Positions 53,620 through 63,888 of a DNA stretch of 64,000 nt are shown one piece after another. Location: positions 1 through 64,000 of the forward strand of contig JAVJUV010000040.1 in the NCBI GenBank assembly GCA_040220415.1, in the 5' to 3' direction. Position 1 is the stretch's first letter; every line of letters starts with the position of its first letter. Both the position numbers and the translations under genes were made by a program. The notes under the pieces are model-generated. The model ran no database searches. It was not told the DNA's origin and was given only the letters and a program-made list of their open reading frames with translations. The DNA comes from JAVJUV01 sp040220415 (GTDB taxonomy: Bacteria; Pseudomonadota; Alphaproteobacteria; Rhodobacterales; Rhodobacteraceae).

Positions 53620-54681
53620 ATGATCGAGCTTCAGAATGCCTCGAAGGTGGTCGGACGGATCACCCATATCAAACCGACGACACTGCGGCTTGAGGCAGGA
53701 CATTTCAACGTGCTTCTGGGAGCTACCGGATCGGGGAAGACCTCGCTGATCAAGCTGATGGCCGGTCTCGATCCACTGGCGGGCGGCAAGATCCTGATGG
53801 ACGGCGAAGACGTAAGCCGGGTCTCGACGCAGAAGCGCAATATCAGCCTCGTGCACCAGTTCTTCGTCAATTATCCCCACATGACCGTCTTTGAGAACAT
53901 CGCCTCGCCGCTGCGCGTCGCCGGGATGGCAGCGAGCGAGCTTCAGGGCCGGGTCGAACAGGCTGCGGACCTGCTGCAACTGCGTCCGATGCTCAACCGC
54001 CACCCCAGCGAACTGTCGGGTGGCCAGCAGCAGCGCACCGCACTTGCCCGGGCCATCGCCAAGGAAAGCCGTGCCGTCTTTCTGGACGAGCCGCTGGCCA
54101 ATCTCGACTACAAGCTGCGCGAGGAACTGCGCGAGCAGTTACCGGAGCTGCTGGCCGGGCGCGGCTCGGTCGTCGTCTATGCCACGTCGGAACCCGAGGA
54201 AGCGCTGCTTCTTGGCGGGCACACGGCACTAATGGCGGATGGCCACGTGACACAGTTCGGACCAACGTCTGACATATACCGCAACCCCGATAATCTGAAG
54301 GCCGCGAAGGTCTTCTCCGATCCGCCGATCAATGTCGCCGGCGTGACCAAATGCGGGGCCGAGGCGCGTCTGGCGATCGGGATCGGCTGGCCCTTGACAG
54401 GGCAGGCCGCTGGCTTGCCCGACGGGGACTATACCGTGGCGATGCGCCCACACAGGGTGACGCCGCACAGAACAAGCGACACGGCCGTGGCGCTGAAGGG
54501 GCGCGTCCTGGTGACGGAGCTTTCCGGCTCGGATTCGAGCGCGCATTTCCAACTGGGCGAGTATGCGTGGGTGTCGCTTTCTGCGGGTGTACATCCCTAC
54601 GAGGTCGGAGAAGATCACGTCTTCTACATGGACCCGGCGCACTGCCGGTACTTCGGCACCGACGGAAAGAGGGTGGCCTGA
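53620..54681 (+). CDS. glpS: glycerol ABC transporter ATP-binding protein GlpS
   Basis: 353 residues. Walker A LLGATGSGKTSL, signature LSGGQQQRTALAR, Walker B AVFLDEPLANLD, and a C-terminal TOBE-like regulatory domain (PHRVTPHRTS), as in MalK-type ATPases. The switch histidine position reads VVYATSEPEEALLL, serine instead of histidine. It pairs with GlpT to form an ATPase heterodimer. The start ATG 53620 follows AGGCCAGGG. Confidence 0.87.
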   Translation: MIELQNASKVVGRITHIKPTTLRLEAGHFNVLLGATGSGKTSLIKLMAGLDPLAGGKILMDGEDVSRVSTQKRNISLVHQFFVNYPHMTVFENIASPLRVAGMAASELQGRVEQAADLLQLRPMLNRHPSELSGGQQQRTALARAIAKESRAVFLDEPLANLDYKLREELREQLPELLAGRGSVVVYATSEPEEALLLGGHTALMADGHVTQFGPTSDIYRNPDNLKAAKVFSDPPINVAGVTKCGAEARLAIGIGWPLTGQAAGLPDGDYTVAMRPHRVTPHRTSDTAVALKGRVLVTELSGSDSSAHFQLGEYAWVSLSAGVHPYEVGEDHVFYMDPAHCRYFGTDGKRVA

Positions 54682-54682
54682 C

Positions 54683-55752
<1,070 letters not shown>

Positions 55753-55756
<4 letters not shown>

Positions 55757-56616
55757 GAACCGAAAACCAGAAAGCATGGTTCTTCGTCCTGCCGGTCCTT
55801 CTCCTGGTCGCGTTCAACGCGCTGGTGCCGATGATGACAGTGGTCAACTACTCGGTACAGGAGACCTTCGGGAACAACCAGTTCTTCTGGCAGGGACTGG
55901 ACTGGTTCGAGCAGATCCTGCGCTCCGAGCGTTTCCAGGCCGCGCTCGGGCGCCAGTTCCTCTTCACCTTCCTGATCCTCCTGATCGAGGTGCCGCTGGG
56001 CATCATCGTGGCGCTGTCGATGCCCCGCAAGGGCATCTGGGTGCCGGTATGCCTGGTGCTGATGGCGCTGCCCATGCTGATCCCGTGGAACGTGGTCGGC
56101 TCGATGTGGAACATCTTCACACTGCCGAAGATCGGGCTGATGGGCTACTTCCTGAACGATGTGTTGGGCGTCAACTACGACATGACCCAGCAGCCGCTCT
56201 CGGCCTGGATCACCGTCGTCGTGATGGACGTTTGGCACTGGACATCGCTGGTCGTGCTGCTCTGCTACGCTGGCCTCGTCTCGATCCCGGACGCCTACTA
56301 CCAGGCCGCCAAGATCGACGGCGCTAGTCCCTTGAGTGTCTTCCGTTATATCCAGTTGCCCAAAATGAAGACCGTGCTGACCATCGCGATCCTCCTGAGG
56401 TTCATGGACAGCTTCAACATCTATACAGAACCCTTCGTGCTGACCGGCGGCGGGCCCGGAAACTCGACCACGCTCCTGTCGATCGACCTGGTGAAGATCG
56501 CGCTCGGACAGTTCGACCTCGGGCCGGCGGCGGCGATGAGCCTGATCTACTTCGCTATTACGCTTCTGGTCAGCTGGGTCTTCTACACCCTGATGACGAA
56601 GGACGATCAGAAATGA
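55753..56616 (+). CDS. glpP: glycerol ABC transporter permease GlpP
   Basis: 287 residues, six membrane helices, with the EAA loop SIPDAYYQAAKIDGASPLSV of MalF-type permeases. Begins MRTENQKAWFFVLPVLLLVA. Coupled by ATGA overlaps to glpT and glpQ. With GlpQ it forms the channel for glycerol in the inner membrane. Confidence 0.88.
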
Positions 56617-57410
56617 GAAAAAGATCCGTCATTCCAATTCTCTACATCGCCTTCCTGATGCTTCCGATCTACTGGCTGGTGGCGATGTCGTTCAAGACCA
56701 CCAACGAGATCCTGTCGGGCTTCTCGCTTTTCCCGCAAACCTTCACGCTGGACAACTACAAGGCCATCTTCACCGATCCGACGTGGTATTGGGGATACAT
56801 AAACTCCATCCTCTACGTCTCTCTGAACACGCTCCTTTCGGTGGCCGTGGCGTTGCCCGCGGCCTATGCCTTCTCGCGCTACCGGTTCCTGGGCGACAAG
56901 CAGCTGTTCTTCTGGCTCCTGACCAACCGCATGGCTCCGGCGGCGGTCTTCGCGCTGCCGTTCTTCCAGCTCTACTCGTCGATCAACCTCTTCGACACGC
57001 ATCTCGCCGTGGCGCTGGCGCATACGCTCTTCAACGTGCCACTGGCGGTCTGGATTCTCGAAGGCTTCATGCGCAGCATCCCGAAAGAGCTGGACGAGAC
57101 GGCCTATGTCGACGGCTATTCCTTCCCGCGCTTCTTCGTGAAGATCTTCCTGCCCAACATCAAGGCGGGCGTCGGCGTGGCGGCGTTCTTTTGCTTCATG
57201 TTCTCGTGGGTCGAGATGCTTCTGGCCAAGACACTGACTGCGGTCGAGGCCAAGCCGATCGCCGCCGTGATGACGCGGACCGCCTCAAGCGCGGGCTACG
57301 AGCTGGGCCTTCTGGCGGCGGCGGGAACGCTGACGATCATTCCCGGCGCAATCGTGATCTGGTTCGTGCGCAACTACATCGCCCGCGGTTTCGCGATGGG
57401 GAGGGTCTAA
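56613..57410 (+). CDS. glpQ: glycerol ABC transporter permease GlpQ
   Basis: 265 residues, six helices, MalG-type, with the EAA loop SIPKELDETAYVDGYSFPRF. Begins MRKRSVIPILYIAFLMLPIY. Despite the symbol it is not the glycerophosphodiesterase of enterobacteria. Three bases separate it from the small membrane gene. Confidence 0.88.
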   Translation: MRKRSVIPILYIAFLMLPIYWLVAMSFKTTNEILSGFSLFPQTFTLDNYKAIFTDPTWYWGYINSILYVSLNTLLSVAVALPAAYAFSRYRFLGDKQLFFWLLTNRMAPAAVFALPFFQLYSSINLFDTHLAVALAHTLFNVPLAVWILEGFMRSIPKELDETAYVDGYSFPRFFVKIFLPNIKAGVGVAAFFCFMFSWVEMLLAKTLTAVEAKPIAAVMTRTASSAGYELGLLAAAGTLTIIPGAIVIWFVRNYIARGFAMGRV

Positions 57411-57413
57411 GCC

Positions 57414-57818
57414 ATGTTGCGTTGCCTGTCGCTGTTCCTTCTCATCCCCGGTCCGGTCCTGGCGCAGGCCAAGGCGGGATGGGGAAATGTCGGCCAGCAG
57501 GAAGAGAAGGGGTTTTCCTGGACCGATCCTCTCTGGCCCGAGTTCTGGATGGCCTGGACCCCGGCGACGCTGGCGGTATTCGTCGGGATATTCTCGGCGA
57601 TCCTCATAATCGGCCTGCTGGAAGGCCTTTGGCTGCGCGACGGCCTTGAGCGCAAGGGCGTGCTGGGGTTGACGACCACGCTGGGCGACCGGCTGTTCAT
57701 CACGTTGCTCGGCTCGGCCTACATCTTTCTTGCCTGGCTTGGTTTCGTCGGTCAGCCCATCTGGATTCCGCTTTTCATTGCGATCGGATGGGGAATCTTC
57801 GTGTTCTGGAAAGTTTAG
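57414..57818 (+). CDS. glpU: small membrane protein of the glycerol transporter (DUF2160)
   Basis: 134 residues. A signal-like N-terminus (MLRCLSLFLLIPGPVLAQAK) is followed by GFSWTDPLWPEFWMAWTPAT and two or three membrane helices, matching DUF2160 proteins that accompany glycerol ABC operons (GlpU). The role in transport is not known. The operon ends here; a small AGGC-TTCG-CCT hairpin follows but has no T-run. Confidence 0.82.
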   Translation: MLRCLSLFLLIPGPVLAQAKAGWGNVGQQEEKGFSWTDPLWPEFWMAWTPATLAVFVGIFSAILIIGLLEGLWLRDGLERKGVLGLTTTLGDRLFITLLGSAYIFLAWLGFVGQPIWIPLFIAIGWGIFVFWKV

Positions 57819-57890
57819 GCTTCGCCTGGGGCGGAATGAGTGGTCTTGTAGGGACGGGGAGCGACAACAAGAGTGGAACGACACGGACCG

Positions 57891-58298
57891 ATGCGCAAAA
57901 GAAAAAGCGGTGACCTTCTGACGGAAGTTGAACTGGAGTTCATGAACGAGCTCTGGGGGTTGGGCGAAGGCTCGGTCCGGGACGTTCTCGACCAACTGCC
58001 GCCCGAGCGTAATCTGGCCTACACGTCAGGCGCGACGATCCTGCGTATTCTCGACGAGAAGGGCTTTGTGGAAAGCCGCAAGGAAGGCAAGACGCTGGTC
58101 TACACCCCGCTTCTCCAAAAAGACAATTACCAGACCCGATCGCTGCAAAACCTGTCTCGCACGCTGTTCGACGACACGCCGGCATCCCTTGTCGCGCGCC
58201 TCGTCGACGATGCGAAGCTGACGGCATCGGATCTCGAGGACATTCGGGCGCTGGTGGAGAGGAGGCTCCAAGATGATAGCGATGAAACCGGCTCTTGA
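57891..58298 (+). CDS. BlaI/MecI-family repressor
   Basis: About 135 residues. The winged helix at about 10-80 has LTEVELEFMNELWGLGEGSV and YTSGATILRILDEKGFVESR. The C-terminal helices form the dimer, with a peptide region like that cut in BlaI/MecI. The ATG at 57891 is used; an in-frame GTG at 57873 with GGGGAG upstream is possible. The stop lies 26 bases inside the M56 peptidase gene, the classic regulator-sensor overlap. Confidence 0.87.
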   Translation: MRKRKSGDLLTEVELEFMNELWGLGEGSVRDVLDQLPPERNLAYTSGATILRILDEKGFVESRKEGKTLVYTPLLQKDNYQTRSLQNLSRTLFDDTPASLVARLVDDAKLTASDLEDIRALVERRLQDDSDETGS

Positions 58299-59373
58299 TC
58301 TGTTCATAGACGCCAACATCGTGTTTTTGCTGGCGTTCTGTCTGTGGGCATTGGCGCAGGCCGTCGTTTCCCGCACCTTGCTCAAACACAACTACCCGGC
58401 ACAGCTTCGGCTAATGAAAATGGCGCTGCTGTTTACCCTTGCCAGTCCGGTCATCGCCCATCTGGCGGTATCCGTCGGGCAACGCTTCTGGCCGAAGACG
58501 CCGATCACTGTCAGCGATATCGCGGTCGCGTCCTATCTGCGTGGGGAGATCTCGCTGCCTGCGGCTGAATTCGAGGCGCTTCTGAACACGCGGGCGCGCG
58601 TACTCGACGGGCTGTTCAATGGCGATGCGCCCTGGTTGGTGGGCGTCATCGCAATCCTTCTTGTGGCCGCCGCGGTCCAGTTCGTGAGGATGCTGTTTTC
58701 GGCGGCCCGCGTGCGCAGGGCAGTCGGACGCAGCTATCTGTGGCGCCGTGTCGGCAAGGTCGACATCCGGCTTTCGGACACTGTCTGCGTTCCGTTTGCG
58801 GCGCGCGGACTTGTGCGCCGCTATGTCGTGCTGCCCTCGACGCTGGTCACCCGCCACAGGGAACTTCGCATGATCCTCTCCCACGAACTGCAGCACCTGC
58901 GGGACGGCGACGTGGAATGGGAACTGGCGTTCGAATTCATGCGACCGTTGATGTTCTGGAACCCGGCGTTCGGTTTCTGGAAGCAGTCCTTCGACAAGTT
59001 GCGCGAACTCAGCTGTGATCAGAAGGTGATCGCGCGCAACAGGATCGAAATGCGGGATTACATGGATTGCCTTCTCGGCTTCTGCGAGCGCCAGGTCAGC
59101 GTTCCGCTGCCGCGCGCGATGCATGTCGCATTCTTTCGTGCCCAGGATCGCTCGGCCAAGCGGGCCTTCGCGGACCGGATTCTGGCGCTTGCTAACCAGC
59201 CGGGGAGTGCGCGACTAAGCTTGGTGGTGCCGGCCTTGGCCTCCGTGCTGGCCGTTGGCGTCTCGCTGGCGGCTGCGTCGGTCCGGCAGCCCGGCGATTG
59301 GAGCCAGGACAGGCTGATGCTGTCCACGATCGTCAACCTGGAACGGCTCGAAGCCATCAACGGCCGCTACTGA
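58273..59373 (+). CDS. M56-family (BlaR1-like) membrane metallopeptidase
   Basis: 366 residues. Four predicted membrane helices (for example NIVFLLAFCLWALAQAVV and WLVGVIAILLVAAAVQFV) flank a zinc peptidase domain with HELQHLRDGD (HExxH) and a downstream glutamate in WELAFEF. The last helix ends in a short periplasmic tail of about 35 residues; no penicillin-binding sensor domain is attached. Such proteins cleave the BlaI repressor on signal. The trigger is unknown and no beta-lactamase is nearby. Confidence 0.86.
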   Translation: MIAMKPALDLFIDANIVFLLAFCLWALAQAVVSRTLLKHNYPAQLRLMKMALLFTLASPVIAHLAVSVGQRFWPKTPITVSDIAVASYLRGEISLPAAEFEALLNTRARVLDGLFNGDAPWLVGVIAILLVAAAVQFVRMLFSAARVRRAVGRSYLWRRVGKVDIRLSDTVCVPFAARGLVRRYVVLPSTLVTRHRELRMILSHELQHLRDGDVEWELAFEFMRPLMFWNPAFGFWKQSFDKLRELSCDQKVIARNRIEMRDYMDCLLGFCERQVSVPLPRAMHVAFFRAQDRSAKRAFADRILALANQPGSARLSLVVPALASVLAVGVSLAAASVRQPGDWSQDRLMLSTIVNLERLEAINGRY

Positions 59374-59388
59374 CCGACCGCGAGCGAC

Positions 59389-59406
59389 CTGGGCCACGTG
59401 GCCCAG
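59389..59406. promoter_or_regulatory. perfect 18-base palindrome after the M56 gene
   Basis: CTGGGCCACGTGGCCCAG, fully symmetric with no loop, 15 bases after the M56 stop. No T-run follows, so it resembles a protein-binding site or a stable cruciform more than a terminator. Confidence 0.45.
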
Positions 59407-59452
59407 AGAGCGCTCCGGGGACAGGGGCCGCGGCAAGTGAATGGGTTGCAGA

Positions 59453-59659
59453 CTATCCGTAACAAGGATCGGCGCGCGGATCGTTACCAGAAGCGGGATA
59501 TGCGCCGCCAAAGCAGATTGCGTACGTGAACTTCGGGCTTGGCCGTACCGTTGCTCGCCGGTTGCCGAACGCCTTCAGCGAAAGGTTTTGCGCCTTACAA
59601 TACCCCCACGTGTTCAGGTCGTCGTGAGTCCAGGGCTCGTGATGCGGCCGCCAGAACAC
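59453..59659 (-). pseudogene. IS66-type transposon accessory ORF, N-terminal fragment
   Basis: 68 codons beginning MFWRPHHEPWTHDDLNTWGY followed by CKAQNLSLKAFGNRRA. This matches the start of the small IS66-type TnpA-like protein (W....W..SDLNQREYCE..GLPLK.FGNWRA). The basic helix-turn-helix part that should follow is missing, and the frame runs into unrelated sequence. The 59660-59800 stretch shows no gene. Confidence 0.6.
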
Positions 59660-59800
59660 TCTTTCCCTGTCGCGATCAGCATTTACCCGGTTTCAGATCA
59701 GAAATATCCCAGTCCTTGCGAGCAAGAATGCCCTCCAACACACCGAAATGAATTTAGATTAATGGGAAGAGTCAGCCGAACAGTACGGGGTCTGGGAATT

Positions 59801-59901
59801 TTCCCCGTCAGCAGGGAAATTCGTCCTGATCCTTGACTGCTATGGTCTGTCAGCACAGTCGTGCCAAGTTGCCGCAATTCTCCTGAACCTTTCCGCCGAA
59901 C
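59801..59901. repeat. scar element, copy B (first copy at 27556-27657)
   Basis: Diverged copy of the 27.6-kb element in the same orientation: TTCCCCGTCAGCAGGGAA, then GCACAG...GTGCCAAGTTGCC, then TCCTGAACCTTTCCGCCG. The hairpin here has one mismatch. The following 59902-60308 holds no recognisable gene up to the sulfite dehydrogenase start. Confidence 0.6.
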
Positions 59902-60308
59902 AGCGATCTGAATTGCCGCCGGTAACGCCCTCGATGGTCTGGTTGGCCTGATCTGGCTGGCCCGGTTTGACTGTTAGTGCATGATCGGCATGGGAACCGG
60001 AACCACTGGAAGCGAGCCGGGCACCGCCACAAATCAGGCAGGCGGCGACCAGTGAGCGCTGCATCATTCCGGCACCCGGCGGACTTCAACACCCGCCGGG
60101 CTGCGACCGATTGGAGAGCACAAACGGCTGGTAGGGCACCCCGTTCTGACCGCTACGATCCAGGTCGCTGTACCGGCCTTGCAGTCGCCGTCGCCTCGGC
60201 CATCAATGTCGGTCAGCAAACAAGCCATCGGCTGGAATAATTCATCGTGCCCGGACGTCTCTTCCTTAGCACCTGCGTGTGCTCGCGAAATAGAGATGGG
60301 AGGAAGAC

Positions 60309-61604
60309 ATGGCACCAGATGGCAACAAACCGAATGATCTGCGTGATCTCTTCGCCGAGGATCCGGAACAGGCTGATATCGAAGTTTTCGGGCGACGCAG
60401 CCATTCCGACAGGAGAGGGTTTCTGAAGGGGGCAGGGCTTGCGACGATGTCCGCCGCGGTGGGGATGGCCATCCCGTTCCATCGCAACATTCCACAAGGT
60501 TTCATTCCGGCCGCCATGGCTCAGGGAGATGTGCTTGCCGGAAAGAACGGGCTGACGTTGCTCAATGACCGCCCAGTAAACGCCGAGACGCCGCCGGAAC
60601 TTCTTGATGATGCGATCACGCCCATCGAAAGGCACTTCATCCGCAACAACGGACTGGTTCCCGATGACACGAGCGCGGACGGCTGGACTTTGACGGTCGA
60701 CGGCTTGGTCGACAATACGATGGAAATGTCGATCGACGACCTCAGATCCCAGTTCGAGGTTGTCACGATGGCGCTGACGATCGAATGCGGGGGCAACGGA
60801 CGGGCGTTCTTCGATCCGCCTGCCAGCGGCAACCAATGGACCTATGGCGCTGTCGCTTGCTCGGAATGGACCGGCGTAAGACTGAAGGACGTGCTCGAGA
60901 AGGCTGGCGTGCGGGACGGTGTCGTCTACACCGCTCACTATGGCGCCGACGGACATTTGTCGGGTGATCCCGAAAAACTGCCCATCTCGCGTGGCGTCCC
61001 CATCGACAAGGCGATGACTGACAACATCCTGATTGCCTTCCAGATGAACGGCGCCGATCTGCACCAGATGAATGGCGCGCCGCTGCGTCTTGTCGTTCCC
61101 GGATGGCCGGGCTCGTGTTCGCAGAAGTGGCTGAGGCGGATAGAATTGCGTGATGTCGTGCATGACGGACCGAAGATGACGGGGATGTCGTATCGGGTTC
61201 CGGGCTATCCGGTTGCAGCGGGAACGGACGTTCCGACCGAGGATTTCGAGATCATCGAGCGTATGCCGGTGAAATCGCTGGTCACTTTTCCTGCAAACGG
61301 GGCAGAGATAGGGATGTCGACGGAAGTTCGCGGACATGCGTGGTCCGGCGACCGCACGATCGATCGACTGGATATCTCGATCGACTTCGGAGCCACCTGG
61401 CAAGAAGCCGCCCTTGATGCGCCGGTCAATGATGGTGCCTGGCAGAACTGGCGGACCGAGGTAAGCTTCCCGCAAGCGGGCTACTACGAGGTCTGGGCGC
61501 GGGCGACGGACAGCGAAGGCGTCATGCAGCCGTTCGCGATCGACTGGAACCCGAAAGGCTACCTGAACAACACGATGCATCGTGTCGGTCTCAGGGTCGG
61601 CTGA
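60309..61604 (+). CDS. sulfite dehydrogenase, molybdopterin subunit (SoxC/SorA family)
   Basis: 431 residues. A twin-arginine signal (SDRRGFLKGAGLA) follows a roughly 35-residue lead, so the folded molybdoenzyme is exported to the periplasm. The molybdenum-ligand cysteine lies in LTIECGGNGRAFFDP, and the dimerisation domain begins near GAEIGMSTEVRGHAWSG. The enzyme oxidises sulfite to sulfate and passes electrons to a c-type cytochrome, here the next gene. GGGAGGAAGAC precedes the ATG. No soxXYZAB genes are present, so it acts as a stand-alone sulfite detoxifier. Confidence 0.87.
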   Translation: MAPDGNKPNDLRDLFAEDPEQADIEVFGRRSHSDRRGFLKGAGLATMSAAVGMAIPFHRNIPQGFIPAAMAQGDVLAGKNGLTLLNDRPVNAETPPELLDDAITPIERHFIRNNGLVPDDTSADGWTLTVDGLVDNTMEMSIDDLRSQFEVVTMALTIECGGNGRAFFDPPASGNQWTYGAVACSEWTGVRLKDVLEKAGVRDGVVYTAHYGADGHLSGDPEKLPISRGVPIDKAMTDNILIAFQMNGADLHQMNGAPLRLVVPGWPGSCSQKWLRRIELRDVVHDGPKMTGMSYRVPGYPVAAGTDVPTEDFEIIERMPVKSLVTFPANGAEIGMSTEVRGHAWSGDRTIDRLDISIDFGATWQEAALDAPVNDGAWQNWRTEVSFPQAGYYEVWARATDSEGVMQPFAIDWNPKGYLNNTMHRVGLRVG

Positions 61605-61662
61605 CAGGTGACGGGTCGGCGACAACACACCGCCGCCCTTCCATTCCGAACGGGAGAATTCC

Positions 61663-62370
61663 ATGAACTACGCACGGGTTCTTGCCGCCGCTTTCGCGGC
61701 GGGACTTGCCATTTGTCTCCCTGCATCCGCAGAGGATCTCGACGATCGTCTTCAGGCGGCCAGTGCCGAAGAGGGCGAGGCCCTATTCCGCCAGTGCAGA
61801 GCCTGCCACACCATTGAAAAGGATGGCGCGAACCGGACAGGGCCCAATCTTTTCGGAGTGGTGGGCCGCGAGATCGGATCGATCGAAGGATTTCGCTATT
61901 CGCGGGCCTTGCAAGAAGCCGAAGGCACTTGGACGCCGGAGCGATTGGATGCGTTTCTCGCTGATCCGGGCGGAACCTTCCGAGGCACGCGCATGGTCTT
62001 TCGCGGCTTGTCCAACCCGCAGCAACGAGCTGACATGATCCGTTATCTAGGCACCCAGAGCGACAATCCGCTTTCGATGGGCGGGGGTGTCAGCGAACCC
62101 GCATCCGGCGATGGGGAAGAAACCGCGGAAGATTTCGGACTTCTGGTGGATGCCGAGGGCGTCGAGACGACATATTATGCGTGCACACCCTGCCACTCGG
62201 AAATGATCGTGGCGCAGCAGGGCAATACGCGTGAGGGCTGGGACAAGCTGATCGACTGGATGATCGAGGAGCAGGGAATGGCGGAACCGACCCAGGAAGA
62301 AAGGGACACGATCCTGGACTACCTCGCCGAGCACTACAACACGGACCGTCCGAACTTTCCTTCGCGCTGA
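61663..62370 (+). CDS. di-haem cytochrome c, electron acceptor of the sulfite dehydrogenase
   Basis: 235 residues. Signal peptide MNYARVLAAAFAAGLAICLP with cleavage near ASAED. Two haem sites: CRACH (about residue 43) with class I features GPNLFGVVGREIGSIEGFRY and MVFRG, and CTPCH (about 168) in a shorter domain with EMIVAQQGNTREGWDKLIDW. Such pairs accept electrons from periplasmic sulfite dehydrogenases and pass them to the oxidase. It is 58 bases after the dehydrogenase gene. Confidence 0.87.
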   Translation: MNYARVLAAAFAAGLAICLPASAEDLDDRLQAASAEEGEALFRQCRACHTIEKDGANRTGPNLFGVVGREIGSIEGFRYSRALQEAEGTWTPERLDAFLADPGGTFRGTRMVFRGLSNPQQRADMIRYLGTQSDNPLSMGGGVSEPASGDGEETAEDFGLLVDAEGVETTYYACTPCHSEMIVAQQGNTREGWDKLIDWMIEEQGMAEPTQEERDTILDYLAEHYNTDRPNFPSR

Positions 62371-62386
62371 TCTTCAGAGGAGGGAC

Positions 62387-63133
62387 CTAGGCGCACGGAA
62401 CTGCAGTCCGGGTCGCCTCTCTGACAGCCAAGAGGCTGTCGCCGCCCGGATTGCCCGTCTCGGTTTCCTGCACAAGCAGCTTTGCGATGGTCTCGAATTT
62501 GTGGCGATCCATGCCGACCGCCAGAAGCGAATAGTGCCGATCCCGGGCGGCCCAGTTTCGAGCCATTAGCCCGGGATCATCCTTTGGAATGCTGGGAGTG
62601 CGGCTATGTATGCCAAAGGTCAACCGGCAGCCGTTCACGCCGGAATAATGGAGGTAGAACTCACCGCCGACAGTCCCGGCCGCATCGACAAATGTCAGCC
62701 GCGCAGAGGACAGATCGGGTATCTGGCCGATCCAATGCGCCGCAGGCGTGGCTTGGCCCGAGCTGGCGGGCCGGTATTCCTGAGCGACGAAGAGGCGATG
62801 CCATTCGGACGGCGATGGCGGTGCTTCCGACACATGCCCGGCGAAGAACATCGTTGCTGTCACCAAGAGCACGATCAAAGCGGCACTTGCCCCAATTCCC
62901 GCAGCTGCCGGATTGCCAGGCGCTGCAATAGCGGTTGGTGAGGGCTCTCTCTCTGGAATGATCGACGGCCGAAGCGCGCCGAGTGCACGAGAAATTTCGG
63001 AAATGTCCTCAAGCGCCACCCGCAACGCGGGCTCGTTTGCCAGCCGCCGTTCGACAGCCGCAGTCGCATGATGATCAAGCTCGCCGTCATGGAACGCGTT
63101 GATCAATTCCAGATCGGCTTCGCTCAATCCCAT
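62387..63133 (-). CDS. anti-sigma factor (membrane, zinc-finger-less type)
   Basis: About 248 residues. The N-terminal cytoplasmic domain has LELINAFHDGELDHHATAAV, the usual start of ECF anti-sigma proteins (without an HxxxCxxC zinc motif). A single membrane helix follows (GIGASAALIVLLVTATMFFA near 85-104), then a periplasmic domain. The ATG at 63133 (MGLSEADLE) is preferred to 63151. It lies 33 bases after the sigma gene on the same strand and convergent with the cytochrome gene. Confidence 0.82.
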   Translation of the reverse strand: MGLSEADLELINAFHDGELDHHATAAVERRLANEPALRVALEDISEISRALGALRPSIIPEREPSPTAIAAPGNPAAAGIGASAALIVLLVTATMFFAGHVSEAPPSPSEWHRLFVAQEYRPASSGQATPAAHWIGQIPDLSSARLTFVDAAGTVGGEFYLHYSGVNGCRLTFGIHSRTPSIPKDDPGLMARNWAARDRHYSLLAVGMDRHKFETIAKLLVQETETGNPGGDSLLAVREATRTAVPCA

Positions 63134-63166
63134 GCACCGGTTCCCGTGCAAACTTGCTTACTCAAT

Positions 63167-63667
63167 TCAGCAATCCCTCTTGGTCGTATGCTCAGTCTCG
63201 ACATCCATTTCGTCGCGAAGGGCTTCCCTCGCCCGGCTTACCCGGCTCATGATCGTTCCGATCGCGACGCCGATGATCTCGGCCGCTTCCGAATATCTCA
63301 GTCCCATGACGTCGATAAGAAACAGGATTTCCCGCTCTTCAGCAGGCATGCGTTCGAAAGAAAGGCGAAAGAGAACATCGCGGGCATGGTCCTGAGCCCA
63401 AATTCCTTGTTCATAAAGACGTTTTTCCTTGGCGATGTATTCCCTTCTCACACGGCGTTTTCGCAATTCATCGTATCGCAGATTGCGGATAACGCGGAAC
63501 ATCCACGGCCTGAACTCGGCAATCCGGTCTGGACGATCCTCGGTTCTCAACGCACGCTCGACAGCATCCTGCACGAGGTCCTCGGCAGTCTCGGGGCGAT
63601 CACAAAGCGCGCGCGCATATGCCCTGAGTTCGGGCAAGAGCACTTCGATGTGCGTTAGGGAGCCCAT
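63167..63667 (-). CDS. ECF-type RNA polymerase sigma factor
   Basis: 166 residues. Region 2 has AEDLVQDAVERALR and FRPWMFRVIRNLRYDELRKR; region 4 has MPAEEREILFLIDVMGLRYS and EAAEIIGVAIGTIMSRVSRA. The ATG at 63667 places region 2 normally; an upstream extension has no sigma features. Paired with the anti-sigma gene. A role in a periplasmic or oxidative signal, perhaps including sulfite, is suggested only by the neighbouring genes. Confidence 0.88.
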   Translation of the reverse strand: MGSLTHIEVLLPELRAYARALCDRPETAEDLVQDAVERALRTEDRPDRIAEFRPWMFRVIRNLRYDELRKRRVRREYIAKEKRLYEQGIWAQDHARDVLFRLSFERMPAEEREILFLIDVMGLRYSEAAEIIGVAIGTIMSRVSRAREALRDEMDVETEHTTKRDC

Positions 63668-63888
63668 GCGAAAATAGTGCCTGCTAACCGTGCGCCCGTC
63701 AAATACCCCGAAAATGAGAGCGCCTGCCGGAGAAGACCGCCGCGAGGTCCGGGGCAAGCACGCCCACCAGTGTCGCAAGTCCGGTCCGATGCCGAGGCGT
63801 TAGAATAAGGCGGATCCGATGCTTTGAAATTTCAGTGCCGCATGGATGGGCGCCACTGGTTGCAAGACGCAGACGAACATTCGATGCT

